From: JBJENW01 sp051880395
GTDB taxonomy: Bacteria; Bacillota; Clostridia; Lachnospirales; Lachnospiraceae
Direction of reading: 5' to 3'
DNA: 5,682 bases
Assembly (NCBI GenBank): GCA_051880395.1
Contig: JBJENW010000375.1
Span: 1 to 5,682, forward strand
Made by a program: the position numbers and the translations under genes. Below the pieces are notes generated by a model. The model had not been told where the DNA came from. It was given only the letters and a program-made list of their open reading frames with translations, and made no database searches. Positions 5,506 to 5,682 of the stretch are shown piece by piece (the stretch's first letter is position 1; every line of letters starts with the position of its first letter).

Positions 5506-5538
5506 GGAATCAGCGTATATATATATTCCGCTGATTCC
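5506..5538. repeat. Perfect 10-bp inverted repeat just before the acidic-protein start codon
   Basis: GGAATCAGCG (5506-5515) and CGCTGATTCC (5529-5538) are exact inverted copies separated by 13 bases, mostly alternating TA. On the minus strand the stem ends three bases before ATG (5502), occupying the space where a ribosome binding site would be. AGAGG (5542-5538) abuts its far side, so folding would bring it close to the start codon. Confidence 0.7.
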
Positions 5539-5557
5539 CTCTGGTCCAATTGCTTTT

Positions 5558-5563
5558 ATTATA
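5558..5563 (-). promoter_or_regulatory. Possible -10 element for the acidic-protein gene
   Basis: A perfect TATAAT on the minus strand lies 55 bp before the start codon, in the gap after the upstream stop. No good -35 is found at 16-18 bp spacing, so it is only a candidate. It would give a leader of about 50 nt containing the 10-bp inverted repeat. Confidence 0.35.
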
Positions 5564-5596
5564 CTTTTATGAAGTAACGTAACTATTCAGTACCCC

Positions 5597-5682
5597 TTAT
5601 CCAAAGATGAACTCCGGATGACCTGATATTGCCTTTCTGATCGCTTCATAAGCGTTGTATCCCTGCTTATGTGCCGTACCAA
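5597..5682 (-). CDS. C-terminal fragment of an unidentified protein, cut by the window edge
   Basis: The minus strand is open from the window edge to TAA at 5599-5597, giving 27 complete residues including HKQGYNAYEAIRKAI and ending in HPEFIFG. The amphipathic helix-like composition and the tight gap (94 bp) to the next gene suggest a real C-terminus rather than a chance frame. It could be the toxin tip of a polymorphic toxin paired with the downstream acidic protein. Too little is visible to name a family. Confidence 0.5.
   Translation of the reverse strand, partial: GTAHKQGYNAYEAIRKAISGHPEFIFG

Overview
The window looks like accessory DNA from a low-to-mid GC Clostridia genome, probably a gut Lachnospiraceae. 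This is inferred from strong AGGAGG ribosome binding sites, TTGACA/TATAAT-type promoters and the character of the transposase and MATE proteins. No taxonomic marker gene is present.

Left third (about 56-1772): a complete IS110-family insertion sequence of the IS1111 type. A DEDD transposase (166-1284) is followed by a long structured 3' non-coding end. Perfect 12-bp subterminal inverted repeats (59-70 and 1758-1769) mark the ends. Joining the two flanks through a shared AG (CT on the other strand) rebuilds the empty target ACATAGCTCAC. Its exact reverse complement lies inside a structured loop of the 3' end (1557-1567). A second loop carries ATATCAG, identical to the right terminus. Together these indicate a bridge RNA (about 1508-1706) with target-binding and donor-binding loops, readable with its own insertion site still in place. 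The left end also holds an inverted repeat that would hide the transposase ribosome binding site in transcripts entering from outside.

Middle (1943-3497): a strong promoter, a leader with an intrinsic-terminator hairpin (possible attenuator) and a MATE-family multidrug/sodium antiporter. Its 3' end overlaps by 73 bp a convergent gene (3425-4573, minus). That gene encodes an unusual protein: the C-terminal half of a UvrD-like SF1 helicase (motifs IV, V and VI, no Walker A/B half) joined to a LexA/S24 self-cleavage domain with an intact Ala-Gly site and Ser/Lys dyad. It has its own extended -10 promoter, a perfect 16-bp palindrome at the transcription start and a perfect ribosome binding site.

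Right end (4861-5682, minus): an AT-rich acidic 213-residue protein of unknown family, preceded by the last 27 codons of another gene running in from outside the window. The layout resembles the tail of a polymorphic toxin followed by its immunity gene, but this is inference. A 10-bp inverted repeat sits where the acidic gene's ribosome binding site should be.
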